Position numbers and translations under genes: made by a program
The notes under the pieces: generated by a model
Seen by the model: the letters and a program-made list of their open reading frames with translations, nothing else
The model's database searches: none
What the model was told of the DNA's origin: nothing
Shown here: piece after piece, positions 53,229-62,050 of the stretch
Layout: each line of letters opens with the position of its first letter
Position numbering within the stretch: position 1 is the first letter of the stretch
Assembly (NCBI GenBank): GCA_023227835.1
Contig: JALOCI010000013.1
Coordinates: 1-64,000, forward strand
Direction of reading: 5' to 3'
Source of the DNA: Bacteroidales bacterium
GTDB taxonomy: Bacteria > Bacteroidota > Bacteroidia > Bacteroidales > UBA932
DNA: 64,000 nt

Positions 53229-54302
53229 ATGAAAGTCGCTCACAACTTTAATGCAGGCCCGTGTGTCCTGCCAAAGCCAGCTCTAAAGGCTGCAATTGAG
53301 GCCCTTAATGACTACAAGGGCACAGGTATGTCAGTTATCGAGGTTTCGCACCGCTCAAAGGAGTGGGAAGCTACTATGGCGGAGTGCCGTGCACTATGGA
53401 AAGAGCTACTTAACATCCCGGAAGGTTATCATATACTTTTCATGGGAGGTGGAGCCAGCATGCAATTTCTCTATGTTGCAATGAACCTTTTGGAGAACAA
53501 AGCGGGTTATCTTGAAACAGGCGTTTGGGCTAAAAAAGCACTGAAAGAGGCTAAAGGTCTAGGAAATGCTTTCGCAGTAGCTTCTTCAGCCGACAAAAAT
53601 TTCAGCTACATTCCTAAGGGTTATGAGATTCCAAAAGACATGGATTACTTCCATATAACAACAAACAACACTATTTACGGTACGGAGATACATGAGGATA
53701 TGGATTGTCCTGTTAATCTGGTGGCCGATATGTCTTCAGACATCATGAGCCGTCCCGTGGATGTAAGCAAATACGCAATGATTTATGGTGGTGCTCAGAA
53801 GAATGTCGGTCCTGCAGGTGTCACTTTTGTAATTATAAGAGAAGATATTCTCGGAAAAGTTACACGTTATTTGCCTACTATGCTGGATTACAGGACTCAC
53901 ATTAAAGAGGATTCAATGTTTAACACTCCTCCTGTATTCCCGATATTTGTCATGACCGAAACTTTAAAATGGCTCAAGGGCATCGGAGGATTGAATGAGA
54001 TTTTCAAAATCAACAAGGAGAAAGCTGCGTTACTATACAATGAAATAGACAGAAACAGGATGTTTGTAGGCACTGCAGCAAAAGAGGACCGTTCGATTAT
54101 GAATATCTGCTTTGTGATGTCAGAAGAGTATAAAGATAAAGAAGAGGCATTCATGGCTTTTGCAAAAGAGAGAGGAATGGTTGGTATAAAAGGACACCGT
54201 TCTGTAGGCGGTTTCCGTGCATCGGTATACAATGCCTGCCCAGTTGAGAGTGTGAAGGCTCTTGTCGCTTGTATGCAGGAATTTGAAAAATTAAACAGCT
54301 AA
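53229..54302 (+). CDS. serC: Phosphoserine aminotransferase SerC
   Basis: A 357-residue PLP enzyme converting 3-phosphohydroxypyruvate and glutamate to phosphoserine; it also serves pyridoxine synthesis in some bacteria. The opening HNFNAGPCVLPKPAL, the GGGASMQFLYVAMNLL region and the PLP lysine in YGGAQKNVGPAG are characteristic. It lies 5 bases before serA, giving two successive steps of serine synthesis in one unit. Confidence 0.97.
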   Translation: MKVAHNFNAGPCVLPKPALKAAIEALNDYKGTGMSVIEVSHRSKEWEATMAECRALWKELLNIPEGYHILFMGGGASMQFLYVAMNLLENKAGYLETGVWAKKALKEAKGLGNAFAVASSADKNFSYIPKGYEIPKDMDYFHITTNNTIYGTEIHEDMDCPVNLVADMSSDIMSRPVDVSKYAMIYGGAQKNVGPAGVTFVIIREDILGKVTRYLPTMLDYRTHIKEDSMFNTPPVFPIFVMTETLKWLKGIGGLNEIFKINKEKAALLYNEIDRNRMFVGTAAKEDRSIMNICFVMSEEYKDKEEAFMAFAKERGMVGIKGHRSVGGFRASVYNACPVESVKALVACMQEFEKLNS

Positions 54303-54307
54303 TTGTC

Positions 54308-55228
54308 ATGAAGGTACTTGTTGCTACAGAAAAACCGTTTGCAAAGGCAGCGGTTGACGGAATAAGAAGTATAGTTGAGGGTGCAGGTCACACACTTGCA
54401 CTTCTTGAAAAATACACCCGGGTAGAGGATTTTTATACTGCAGTATCAGATGCAGACGCTTTGATCGTACGCTCAGATAAGGTCACAAGAGAGGTTATCA
54501 ATGCATGTAAGAATCTAAAGATTGTAGTACGCGCAGGAGCAGGATTTGACAATCTTGATCTTCCGGCATGTACTGAGAAGGGTATTGTTGCAATGAACAC
54601 TCCGGGGCAGAATTCCAATGCAGTTGCAGAGCTTGCAATAGGAATGATGATCTATGCCTCAAGAAATTGCTTCACACCCGGAACAGGTGTTGAACTTAAA
54701 GGAAAAACCCTTGGGATTCACGCCTTCGGAAATGTTGGAAGACTTGTTGCAAAATTGGGACAGGGCTTCGGAATGAACATCGTTGCTTTTGACCCGTTTG
54801 TAAGTGCCGATTCAATCAGGAACGCCGGTGCTACACCTGTCAATTCAATCGAAGAGCTTTATGAAAAGTCTAACTATCTTTCACTCCATATTCCTGCTAC
54901 CAGCGAGACCAAAAAGTCTGTCGGGTATGAATTAATGAAGAGAATGCCTAAAGGTGCGGTCCTCATCAATACCGCCCGTAAGGAGGTAATAAACGAGGAA
55001 GAGCTGGTCAAGGTTCTTGAAGAGAGAGCTGACATAAAATATATTACTGACATTGCAGCAGATAATCAGGCAGCACTGAATGAGAAATTCGGAGTAAGAG
55101 TATTTGCCTCACCCAAGAAAATGGGCGCAGAGACTGCCGAGGCAAATATTAATGCAGGGCTTGCAGCCGCAAACCAGATAATAAAGTTCTTCACAACCGG
55201 AGACAAGACATTTCAGTTAAACAAATAG
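54308..55228 (+). CDS. serA: D-3-phosphoglycerate dehydrogenase, short form with active-site lysine
   Basis: A 306-residue NAD-dependent dehydrogenase starting serine synthesis from 3-phosphoglycerate. The substrate loop VRAGAGFDNLDLPAC and NAD-binding GIHAFGNVGRLVAKLGQGFG are clear. There is no C-terminal ACT/serine-binding domain, so no feedback inhibition of the E. coli kind is expected. Where most family members have the catalytic histidine (TPHIG), this reads SPKKMGAETAEA, with lysine. A lysine type (IIIK) is known from Entamoeba, whose enzyme resembles Bacteroides ones, so the gene is most likely active. serC lies just upstream. Confidence 0.92.
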   Translation: MKVLVATEKPFAKAAVDGIRSIVEGAGHTLALLEKYTRVEDFYTAVSDADALIVRSDKVTREVINACKNLKIVVRAGAGFDNLDLPACTEKGIVAMNTPGQNSNAVAELAIGMMIYASRNCFTPGTGVELKGKTLGIHAFGNVGRLVAKLGQGFGMNIVAFDPFVSADSIRNAGATPVNSIEELYEKSNYLSLHIPATSETKKSVGYELMKRMPKGAVLINTARKEVINEEELVKVLEERADIKYITDIAADNQAALNEKFGVRVFASPKKMGAETAEANINAGLAAANQIIKFFTTGDKTFQLNK

Positions 55229-55246
55229 AAAAAAGAGAGACACACA

Positions 55247-56485
55247 ATGGTTAAAGTTAAGCCTTTTGCAGCCGTGCGCCCACCGAAAGCATTAGCACAA
55301 GAAGTTGCATCCCGTCCCTATGACGTCCTGAATTCCAAAGAAGCAAAAGCAGAAGCCGGAGAAAAGTCATTGCTCCACATTATAAAACCGGAAATTGATT
55401 TTGATCCTATAGCAGATGAGCATTCTCAGCAGGTTTATGACAAAGCCGTAGAGAATTTCAAAGATTGGCAAGATAAGGGTTGGCTCGTGCAGGACAAGAA
55501 GGAGATGTATTACGTTTATGCACAGACAATGGATGGACGTACACAATACGGTCTTGTCGTCGGTGCTAATGTTGAGGATTATCTTACCGGTAAAATCAAA
55601 AAACATGAATTGACACGCAAGGATAAAGAGGAAGACAGAATGATTCATGTCCGTATCCAGAATGCCAATATTGAACCTGTGTTTTTCGCATATCCGGATA
55701 ATGATGAAATAAACAGCATTGTTTCAGGGATTGTGAAAAATCAACCGGAATATGATTATATAGCTGAAGACGGATTTGGTCACAAATTCTGGATTATTGA
55801 CAATGAAAGTACAATAAAGAGAATTACTGAAATTTTCGCCACAGTTCCAGCATTTTACGTGGCCGATGGTCACCACAGGACAGCAGCGGCAGCTCTGGTT
55901 GGTGAGGAAAAAAGGAAGAATAATCCTGAACACACAGGTGAGGAGGAGTATAACTACTTCCTGGCTGTAGTATTTCCTGAAAGCCATCTCAAGATTATTG
56001 ACTACAACCGTGTGGTTAAAGATCTGAACGGTATGTCTGCTGAAGATTTCATCAAGAAATTAAGTGATGATTTCGTTGTCGAAAAGATGGGTACAGAGAT
56101 ATATAAACCTGCTGCACTTCATAATTTCTCTATGTATATTGACAATAACTGGTATTCATTGACAGCCAGACCCGGCACCTATGATGAAAAAGACCCTGTT
56201 GGTGTGTTGGATGTAACAGTCATGTCAAATCTGGTTTTCGACAAACTGTTAGACATTAAAGATCTGAGGACTTCCAGACGTATAGATTTTATTGGTGGCA
56301 TACGTGGATTGGGCGAGTTGAAGAAACGGGTTGACTCTGGTGAAATGGCTGCTGCTTTTGCATTGTATCCTGTATCAATGAGACAGCTTATAGATATAGC
56401 TGATACCGGCAATATAATGCCGCCAAAGACAACATGGTTCGAGCCGAAACTAAGAAGCGGACTTGCTATTCACAAGCTTAGCTGA
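55247..56485 (+). CDS. DUF1015 family protein
   Basis: A 412-residue soluble protein of DUF1015, function unknown. Conserved pieces are VKPFAAVRPPKALAQEVASR at the start, YDVLNSKEAKA, the strongly conserved YVADGHHRTAAAAL near residue 205, and YPVSMRQLIDIADTGNIMPPK near the end. The DGHHR motif is like a catalytic or metal site but no activity is established. It regularly accompanies serine-synthesis genes, as it does here 18 bases after serA, so a side role in that pathway is plausible. Confidence 0.9.
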   Translation: MVKVKPFAAVRPPKALAQEVASRPYDVLNSKEAKAEAGEKSLLHIIKPEIDFDPIADEHSQQVYDKAVENFKDWQDKGWLVQDKKEMYYVYAQTMDGRTQYGLVVGANVEDYLTGKIKKHELTRKDKEEDRMIHVRIQNANIEPVFFAYPDNDEINSIVSGIVKNQPEYDYIAEDGFGHKFWIIDNESTIKRITEIFATVPAFYVADGHHRTAAAALVGEEKRKNNPEHTGEEEYNYFLAVVFPESHLKIIDYNRVVKDLNGMSAEDFIKKLSDDFVVEKMGTEIYKPAALHNFSMYIDNNWYSLTARPGTYDEKDPVGVLDVTVMSNLVFDKLLDIKDLRTSRRIDFIGGIRGLGELKKRVDSGEMAAAFALYPVSMRQLIDIADTGNIMPPKTTWFEPKLRSGLAIHKLS

Positions 56486-57098
56486 TTCTTGGTACAGAAA
56501 GGCGTTTTCTGAGGAAAACCAGAAAACTGCCTATAAGAATAACGGCAACTGTCATGCCTGCCAAATAGGGGACTATCATTATTCCGAGCTTGCTTATGTC
56601 AAAGAAGGGGTAAAGGTAGTCCCCCTTAATTATAGCAAGGTATAATCCCCAGAACATAAAAATGAAAGGATATATAATCCAGCTCCAGACATAACTATAC
56701 CGTAGTTCCCTCTCTTCAAAGACAATCCAATAAAAAAACATCAATGAGGGCACAAGGTAATGTAAAAGGTCAGATGCAACTTTTTGAAGACCCTGGGCTG
56801 TCGATGTAGGAGCAAGAATGATAAGAAATGTAATACCTGTAAGCATTATATATGAAGTGACAGGTGTAAGGGCCTTTTTAAACCAGACTTTTTCCGACAT
56901 CGCTCTGAAATTGGCAAGAGCCAGGAGCGAATATACAAGGACTAAGGCATTAGATTGCAAGGTGAAGTATTTGAATATTGATAATCCCTTCAATATCCCA
57001 CCATCTAAAGAGTTTACATAGACATCAATGCCTATGCCCTGGGCTGTTGTAATTAAAACCAGCGCCAGTATAAGTTTCTTTAAATCATTCTTTCTCAT
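56478..57098 (-). CDS. Pr6Pr-family membrane protein
   Basis: A 206-residue integral membrane protein with six hydrophobic segments. The spacing of FKYFTLQSN near residue 43, LLHYLVPSLMFFYW near 112 and the tail YPFFDISKLG near 166 fits the Pr6Pr family, of unknown function. It starts at ATG 57098 just after a -7 box and converges on the DUF1015 gene with an 8-base overlap of the ends. Confidence 0.82.
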   Translation of the reverse strand: MRKNDLKKLILALVLITTAQGIGIDVYVNSLDGGILKGLSIFKYFTLQSNALVLVYSLLALANFRAMSEKVWFKKALTPVTSYIMLTGITFLIILAPTSTAQGLQKVASDLLHYLVPSLMFFYWIVFEERELRYSYVWSWIIYPFIFMFWGLYLAIIKGDYLYPFFDISKLGIMIVPYLAGMTVAVILIGSFLVFLRKRLSVPRIS

Positions 57099-57102
57099 GT
57101 TA

Positions 57103-57133
57103 CAATGTTAGAAATTCTTTTTTTTATTTACAA
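57103..57133 (-). promoter_or_regulatory. Promoter of the Pr6Pr gene
   Basis: On the minus strand TTG (57133-57131), a 20-base spacer and TAACATTG (57110-57103; one mismatch). The box ends four bases before ATG 57098, again implying a leaderless message. Confidence 0.6.
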
Positions 57134-57134
57134 G

Positions 57135-57165
57135 TTTGGATTATCAATTTTTTATCGTAGCTTCG
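57135..57165 (+). promoter_or_regulatory. Promoter of the RRM protein gene
   Basis: TTTG at 57135-57138, a 19-base spacer and TAGCTTCG at 57158-57165 (one mismatch). Transcription would begin near 57169, leaving a leader of about 118 bases before ATG 57288. Its -33 element abuts that of the divergent Pr6Pr promoter. Confidence 0.6.
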
Positions 57166-57168
57166 CAC

Positions 57169-57287
57169 CGAAAGAGTGTTATTCCTCAATTCGAAAGTTT
57201 TTGTTTTTACTGATTTTTTAGTTTATTAATAGACTTTAGTATTCATAACACTCACAATATATTATATTTTTTATTAAAGTTTATCTA
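57169..57287 (+). promoter_or_regulatory. Long leader of the RRM gene with long-range stem
   Basis: The predicted 118-base untranslated leader contains GAGTGTTAT (57174-57182) and its exact reverse complement ATAACACTC (57245-57253), which can close a loop of 62 mostly A/T bases, and a poly-pyrimidine segment (TTTTTGTTTTTACTGATTTTTTAG). Leaders of RNA-binding and cold-shock genes are often structured and regulatory; that reading is inferred. No known riboswitch class is recognised. Confidence 0.5.
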
Positions 57288-57614
57288 ATGAACATTTTCA
57301 TTTCAAATCTGAGTTACAGCGTAAAAGACGCTGACCTCAACCAATTATTCAGCGAGTACGGTGAAATCAGCTCTGCCAAAGTTATTATGGATAGAGAGAC
57401 CGGTAGATCAAGAGGATTCGGCTTCGTAGAGATGCCTGATGAAGCTGCCGGACAGAAAGCAATCAACGAACTAAACGGATGTGAGTATGACGGTAAAGTC
57501 ATCAATGTAAACGTTGCTAAACCTAAAGAAAACAGAGACGGAAACCGTGGCGGCTACAACCGTGGCGGTGGAAACGACAGAAGAGGCGGCGGATACGAAA
57601 GAAGACGCTACTAA
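57288..57614 (+). CDS. RRM-domain RNA-binding protein
   Basis: A 108-residue protein with one RNA recognition motif at about residues 1-78: RNP2 is IFISNL (residues 3-8) and RNP1 is RGFGFVEM (about 42-49). The C-terminal 30 residues are Gly/Arg-rich (GGYNRGGGNDRRGGG), resembling eukaryotic RGG tails. Small RRM proteins are abundant in Bacteroidetes and, in the absence of Hfq, are candidates for global RNA chaperones or post-transcriptional regulators. It has a long leader and a strong terminator, so it is a single-gene unit. Confidence 0.95.
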   Translation: MNIFISNLSYSVKDADLNQLFSEYGEISSAKVIMDRETGRSRGFGFVEMPDEAAGQKAINELNGCEYDGKVINVNVAKPKENRDGNRGGYNRGGGNDRRGGGYERRRY

Positions 57615-57633
57615 CCTGTCAGGTTAAATACAT

Positions 57634-57667
57634 AAAAACCGGTTGTAAATTACAGCCGGTTTTTTTT
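57634..57667. terminator. Terminator after the RRM gene
   Basis: A 14-base stem (57634-57647 with 57651-57664, one G-T pair; core AACCGG/CCGGTT) with a 3-base loop, followed by T residues. It ends the RRM transcript and, being A-rich on its left arm, can also end the converging minus-strand operon. Confidence 0.9.
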
Positions 57668-57684
57668 ATTCTTTTCAGGTGTCA

Positions 57685-58137
57685 TTACTTCATCCATTCA
57701 TAAACAAGATAGTGGTCACCATTCATCCCCAACGACTTATAGACTTTTTGCGCATTGGTATTTGTTTTGTCCACATATAAACGAATTCCAGTTACATCAT
57801 CAGACTCTTCTGCAAGAGTTACTATATGAGAATATAACTGTCTGTACAAACCCTTACCCCTGAATTCCGGTCTGATATATACCGACTGAATCCACCACAC
57901 CCAGCCATTTCGCCAATCACTCCATTCCAGAGTAATCATAAGCATCCCGGCTAATGTGCCATTAGTTTCTGCCAGGTAATAAGCTGCGCCTTTCTCACCC
58001 TCTATCACATTTGTGACACCGGCCGTAAGTGTATCTCTGTTTAACTCAAGTCTCTCTGTCTCTAATGCCATATTCATCTGGAAATCGACTATTTGAGAAA
58101 TATCGCCTGTCGTTGCTTTTCGGATGGTTGGTATCAT
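57685..58137 (-). CDS. GNAT-family N-acetyltransferase
   Basis: A 150-residue acetyl-CoA-dependent acetyltransferase. The acetyl-CoA-binding motif A is SVYIRPEFRGKGLYRQLY near residues 85-102, and VDKTNTNAQKVYKSLGM near 125-141 is motif B; substrate is unknown. I use ATG 58137 (MIPTIRKATTGDI); a TTG at 58167 would overlap the porin gene. It is last in a minus-strand operon with envelope genes, 19 bases after the porin stop. Confidence 0.9.
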   Translation of the reverse strand: MIPTIRKATTGDISQIVDFQMNMALETERLELNRDTLTAGVTNVIEGEKGAAYYLAETNGTLAGMLMITLEWSDWRNGWVWWIQSVYIRPEFRGKGLYRQLYSHIVTLAEESDDVTGIRLYVDKTNTNAQKVYKSLGMNGDHYLVYEWMK

Positions 58138-58156
58138 AATAATGAGTTTTATAGTT

Positions 58157-59155
58157 TTAAAATACAATAAGTAATTCTATAGTAATCTTATCTGAATCAA
58201 GTTCATCATAAAGAGAAAAATCACTTATCTCTCTTTTTATAAAATACTTTTCCACATCAAGTCTTAGCAAGGAGTTGAACGGCGCCTCAGTAAGAGCAAA
58301 TGAGAGTCCTGCGGTTAGTCTGTTTGCATCCAGACCTTTATTTTGCAAACTCTCCCCTATGCCGTCCCATCTTATAGCAGGAATGACTGCCTTTACTATC
58401 TTCTCTCCATTAACAGGAAACTTGATGGATGTCTCAACATATGCAGTGAACCTGTTAATATCATTATAATAATTATACCTGTTCATCGCCTCGGCTTCCA
58501 CCTTGAGTTGTGTATTGGAAAAACGTACATCAGCTCCATAAATCATGTAATCCTTTTCTGCAGATAAAGGGAAACGAGTAAACTTAGCACTTGCCCTCCA
58601 CCCGATATCATCCCCGAGCATGACTCTTCCATTATAAGAAAAACGCCCGGTCCACTTGGGATTATTGATAGTAGTCCCGTTGAAAAGTCCGAGTTGCAGC
58701 ATTACCGGCACATCTGCCATATCTCTCTTGAATGTTGTCAGCAGACCAATATCTCTGGAACCTGTATTGAATTTGCCTACAAATGATCTGTTTGCAAACA
58801 CCATTTGTGACGGTGTAATCTGAGATGAGTTAAAAAGAGGGATGCTGGTCTGACCGAATGAAAAGATGAAGCCTGAAGGCAAAGAAAAGTTGCCGTACAG
58901 GTCCAGAACTTCAAATTTCCCGTCACTGCTAAGTTCCAGTTGAGCTCTGTATGATAATTGGGACGTAATTTTTCCTGTTAGGCCAAGTCTTGAATTCCTA
59001 ACCGAAAATCTGCTTGTAGATGTTTCAGTTGCCCACTCATATCTTGTTTTAAGAGTGGCATCTATTGAAAACGGGACCTCTTTGTTTCTTGTTTGTGAAA
59101 ATGTAGATTGAGATAATAATAATGTTAGAACAGTAAATAGGAGCTTGTAATTCAT
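58157..59155 (-). CDS. Outer-membrane porin, OprO/OprP-like
   Basis: A 332-residue beta-barrel protein. The N-terminal signal peptide runs to about residue 20 (LSQSTFSQ), and the mature part is made of alternating amphipathic strands; RFSVRNSRLGLTGKITSQLS and FSFGQTSIPL fit the phosphate-selective porin O/P family. The chain ends in an aromatic residue (LIVF), as usual for barrel assembly. I chose ATG 59155; an upstream GTG/ATG-free extension overlaps the preceding gene. The solute is unknown. Confidence 0.85.
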   Translation of the reverse strand: MNYKLLFTVLTLLLSQSTFSQTRNKEVPFSIDATLKTRYEWATETSTSRFSVRNSRLGLTGKITSQLSYRAQLELSSDGKFEVLDLYGNFSLPSGFIFSFGQTSIPLFNSSQITPSQMVFANRSFVGKFNTGSRDIGLLTTFKRDMADVPVMLQLGLFNGTTINNPKWTGRFSYNGRVMLGDDIGWRASAKFTRFPLSAEKDYMIYGADVRFSNTQLKVEAEAMNRYNYYNDINRFTAYVETSIKFPVNGEKIVKAVIPAIRWDGIGESLQNKGLDANRLTAGLSFALTEAPFNSLLRLDVEKYFIKREISDFSLYDELDSDKITIELLIVF

Positions 59156-59156
59156 T

Positions 59157-60893
59157 TTAGAAAACAGTGAATTTAGTTTGTAAATATATTGGTTTTCCGG
59201 AAGCGTCAATCCCCTCTATGGTCATGACAAATCTACCGGGGTAGTCCGGGGTATGGAACTTCAGCTGAACATCCCCTTTTGGTAAGATTCTAATATCCGG
59301 GTCCCAAAATATTGTTGTCCTGTAATCAGGTAAAGTATCTCCTGCTGTATTGCCGATTAAACGGCAAGGTTGCTCCACGCCGTTAAATGCAAGTATTTTT
59401 GCATTTTTAGGCAGCACAAAGTTAGGAAAATCTCCTTTATATGTCTTAAATACTACGATTCCTGTATATTCTGCATTGCCCAGATAATAGATACCCTCAT
59501 AAATATTTATACTTTTGACTTTGAGAGGATCATATTTGTAAATTGTATTATGATCAAAAACAGGAACTCCGTCAATTACTGTCAATGTATTATCCTTAGA
59601 GAAAGACAACTCCCTGAAACTGTTCTCCCATCTTACCTGAAGATCGTGTTTCTTTTCAATCTTCTTAAACCTCAATTCAGGAATAAATTCAATCATAACC
59701 TCTTCCATTACCGGAAATCTTGTAAAATCGTCCAACATGTATGTCTTACACTTTCCTGACAAAAGTGGATTGTGCATAGGTAACATTTTTGAAAAAATTG
59801 TATCAACCCCATACCTTTTGCCTAATTGCATCGCAATACTCCGCTTCAGCAAATCTTTCTCATAGCTCTTTTTCAAAATAAGTTGAGGAATTTTCTTCAC
59901 AGGGGGATAAATAAAGTTATCTTCCAACTCTATATTAAAACGAGAGTTAGTGTCAATTTGCGGTAGCTCTGCAATAAGATCTGCATTACCATATATGTTT
60001 GTGGAATAAAATATAAATCTTCCGGCAGAGTCCACAATTGAAGAGTATATTTCAGAATCGCCCCCAAGTATTGAAAGGAAAATGGTCTGTCCTGCTAGAC
60101 TATCAATTTTTTTGCCTCCGGATAAAGGGATGACACGTCCTTTTATGATTTCGCCCTCAAATTCCGGTGTAACCTTTAATTTAAATGTTTTATTATTCTT
60201 ACAGAAGCCTGATTCCAAATAGTTGTAAATAGGGAGGTTTTTATAAGTGGATAAATCATCCTCATTGACTATAGAGACGCTCATTGTCAAAGGTGACTCA
60301 AATTTATTTAAAAGGCCAAATGCTATATCACTATTTTGTCTGAATTTGTTACCCGAGATCTCAAGAGTTACGGTTTCAGGTGCGTCTATAAGAATTGGCT
60401 TTGTTTCAACTATAGCCGACACACTTCTTATTGTTGATGACGTGTCACTTTCATCGATAGTACAACTCTTATCTCTTTCATTTGTCATTGTATTATATAT
60501 AGACAAAATCTTGTCAAAATAGTAGACCTCATCCTCATTACTCATATTGGCAGTATATGCAATCAACCGATAATTTCCAGTAGCAGTGGAAGCAGGGAGG
60601 TCAAGTCTGCCTGATCCTCTTCCGGATATAATTGCGACTTTAGTTTTAGCAGCAATCCCGTTAGAGGAGCGAAGCTCTATATATGCAGTAGAGCTCATGT
60701 TTGAAAAGCCAATGTGCTCCTTCCCTGCATCGAAACAGAATAGTGAAATCCAAACTTGTTCTCCGGCTACGTAAGACTCTTTGTCAGTACTGACGTAAAT
60801 TCTCTCGACTGTCACTGATTCTCCGGACTTATTTCTTGCCACACCCGGAATAACTAACAGCGAGATTAATATACAAACGACTATATTTTTCAT
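59157..60893 (-). CDS. Secreted protein with MG2-like domain and TonB-plug-like segment
   Basis: A 578-residue exported protein (signal peptide about residues 1-20). Residues 25-135 (ERIYVSTDKESYVAGEQVWI, then GNYRLIAYT) match the MG2 domain of alpha-2-macroglobulin-like proteins. Residues about 437-487 read LTVIDGVPVFDHN and VKSINIYEGIYYLGNAEYTG, followed by IVVFKTYKGDF, the pattern of a TonB-dependent receptor plug, yet no barrel follows. Such MG2-plus-plug proteins occur in Bacteroidetes and are functionally uncharacterised. It lies 11 bases after the DUF4249 gene in the same operon. Confidence 0.82.
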   Translation of the reverse strand: MKNIVVCILISLLVIPGVARNKSGESVTVERIYVSTDKESYVAGEQVWISLFCFDAGKEHIGFSNMSSTAYIELRSSNGIAAKTKVAIISGRGSGRLDLPASTATGNYRLIAYTANMSNEDEVYYFDKILSIYNTMTNERDKSCTIDESDTSSTIRSVSAIVETKPILIDAPETVTLEISGNKFRQNSDIAFGLLNKFESPLTMSVSIVNEDDLSTYKNLPIYNYLESGFCKNNKTFKLKVTPEFEGEIIKGRVIPLSGGKKIDSLAGQTIFLSILGGDSEIYSSIVDSAGRFIFYSTNIYGNADLIAELPQIDTNSRFNIELEDNFIYPPVKKIPQLILKKSYEKDLLKRSIAMQLGKRYGVDTIFSKMLPMHNPLLSGKCKTYMLDDFTRFPVMEEVMIEFIPELRFKKIEKKHDLQVRWENSFRELSFSKDNTLTVIDGVPVFDHNTIYKYDPLKVKSINIYEGIYYLGNAEYTGIVVFKTYKGDFPNFVLPKNAKILAFNGVEQPCRLIGNTAGDTLPDYRTTIFWDPDIRILPKGDVQLKFHTPDYPGRFVMTIEGIDASGKPIYLQTKFTVF

Positions 60894-60904
60894 AGTTTTA
60901 ATCT

Positions 60905-62047
60905 TTATTTATGATTTAATGGCCAGAATGAAGGTCTAGTCTTGGTTCCTTGTAATCTACAATCCACACATTTTCTCATAGCCCATAATGTTGCATTCGT
61001 CATATCATCAAACCCTACCAATTCATAACCACTAGTTTTCATGTCCGCCCAACTGGACTGCCCTACTACAATCGAGCAATCATCATTAAATTCAAATATA
61101 TTTATGTCTTTAGCATAAGCAAAAACTCTCTTCTTCTTAGTTATTACAGCACTGATAAAGCCCAATACTCTCTCATCCGGATTTGAAGTACAAGTTATAT
61201 TACCCTTTAATTCACTGGGTTGAGGGGAGAATATTCCACCAAGGTCACTTGAATTTTTACTCAAATTCTCCCAGTATAAATATCCCTCTCTGGTCAAGGA
61301 TCGTTGTGTAACTTCCATTGAATAAAGCATTCGCAGCCTATTATCATGTCTCCCAAAGGTCGCAATTGGCTTTTTATACACTCTGTTTTCACTAAGTGAC
61401 GATGTATTTGCTACATATATTCCGTTTGAAACCCCCTTTTTATAACAATAATACCAATTGACCAGTGTGTCACTTATTATCTTGTTACGTTTAGAGTCAT
61501 AATAAACAAACGTATTGTAATTTGATGTAAATTCCCAGTCCTCTGTATAATCCCATCTATAATAGTTTGATGTATTGTTTGAAGCTTTTGATGTAACAAA
61601 AAAAGTCACAGTTCTGTACACAGAGTCAACACTCCATGTAATGTCCTCAATATCCGGCGTTTCCATGACAGGAAGGAAGCCGGTCTCATACTGTCCCCCG
61701 CCCGGTGTATTAATTTTCAATCGATACTGGGCTGATGAACTTAAACCAATTGTCGCTATCTGATATGTCAACACACCACTTTCAACCTTTGGAACTCCAT
61801 AATAAATTCCACCGTCTGAACTCTCCAGCCAAACGGTAGCTGCATAAACATATTGTTTTTGTTGAGTTGAGGAGATAACAGCTGAGCGTGTTAGAGAAAT
61901 GACTGTTGTGTCATTTAAGGTAATATCTCCCTCCACTACAAGAATACCTTCCACTGAGGCTCCCTTTGGCTCAAAAGGTGATATACAACTTATAACAGCA
62001 ACTGATAATAATATAATAACAGAGAGTTTGATACGACAGTTTTTCAT
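60905..62047 (-). CDS. DUF4249 family lipoprotein
   Basis: A 380-residue lipoprotein with signal peptide and lipobox (VAVISC, Cys near residue 21). The opening LVVEGDITLNDTTVISLTRS and the end MRKCVDCRLQGTKTRPSFWP are typical of DUF4249, a family regularly encoded next to SusC-like TonB receptors; the domain is thought to be a surface-exposed partner, comparable in place to SusD, but its ligand is unknown. It starts 3 bases after the receptor gene stop. Confidence 0.92.
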   Translation of the reverse strand: MKNCRIKLSVIILLSVAVISCISPFEPKGASVEGILVVEGDITLNDTTVISLTRSAVISSTQQKQYVYAATVWLESSDGGIYYGVPKVESGVLTYQIATIGLSSSAQYRLKINTPGGGQYETGFLPVMETPDIEDITWSVDSVYRTVTFFVTSKASNNTSNYYRWDYTEDWEFTSNYNTFVYYDSKRNKIISDTLVNWYYCYKKGVSNGIYVANTSSLSENRVYKKPIATFGRHDNRLRMLYSMEVTQRSLTREGYLYWENLSKNSSDLGGIFSPQPSELKGNITCTSNPDERVLGFISAVITKKKRVFAYAKDINIFEFNDDCSIVVGQSSWADMKTSGYELVGFDDMTNATLWAMRKCVDCRLQGTKTRPSFWPLNHK

Positions 62048-62050
62048 CTT

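Noticed and set aside
54308..55228. serA as a pseudogene because of the missing catalytic His
   Set aside because: The frame is full length, all other motifs are intact and a lysine-type enzyme class is known.
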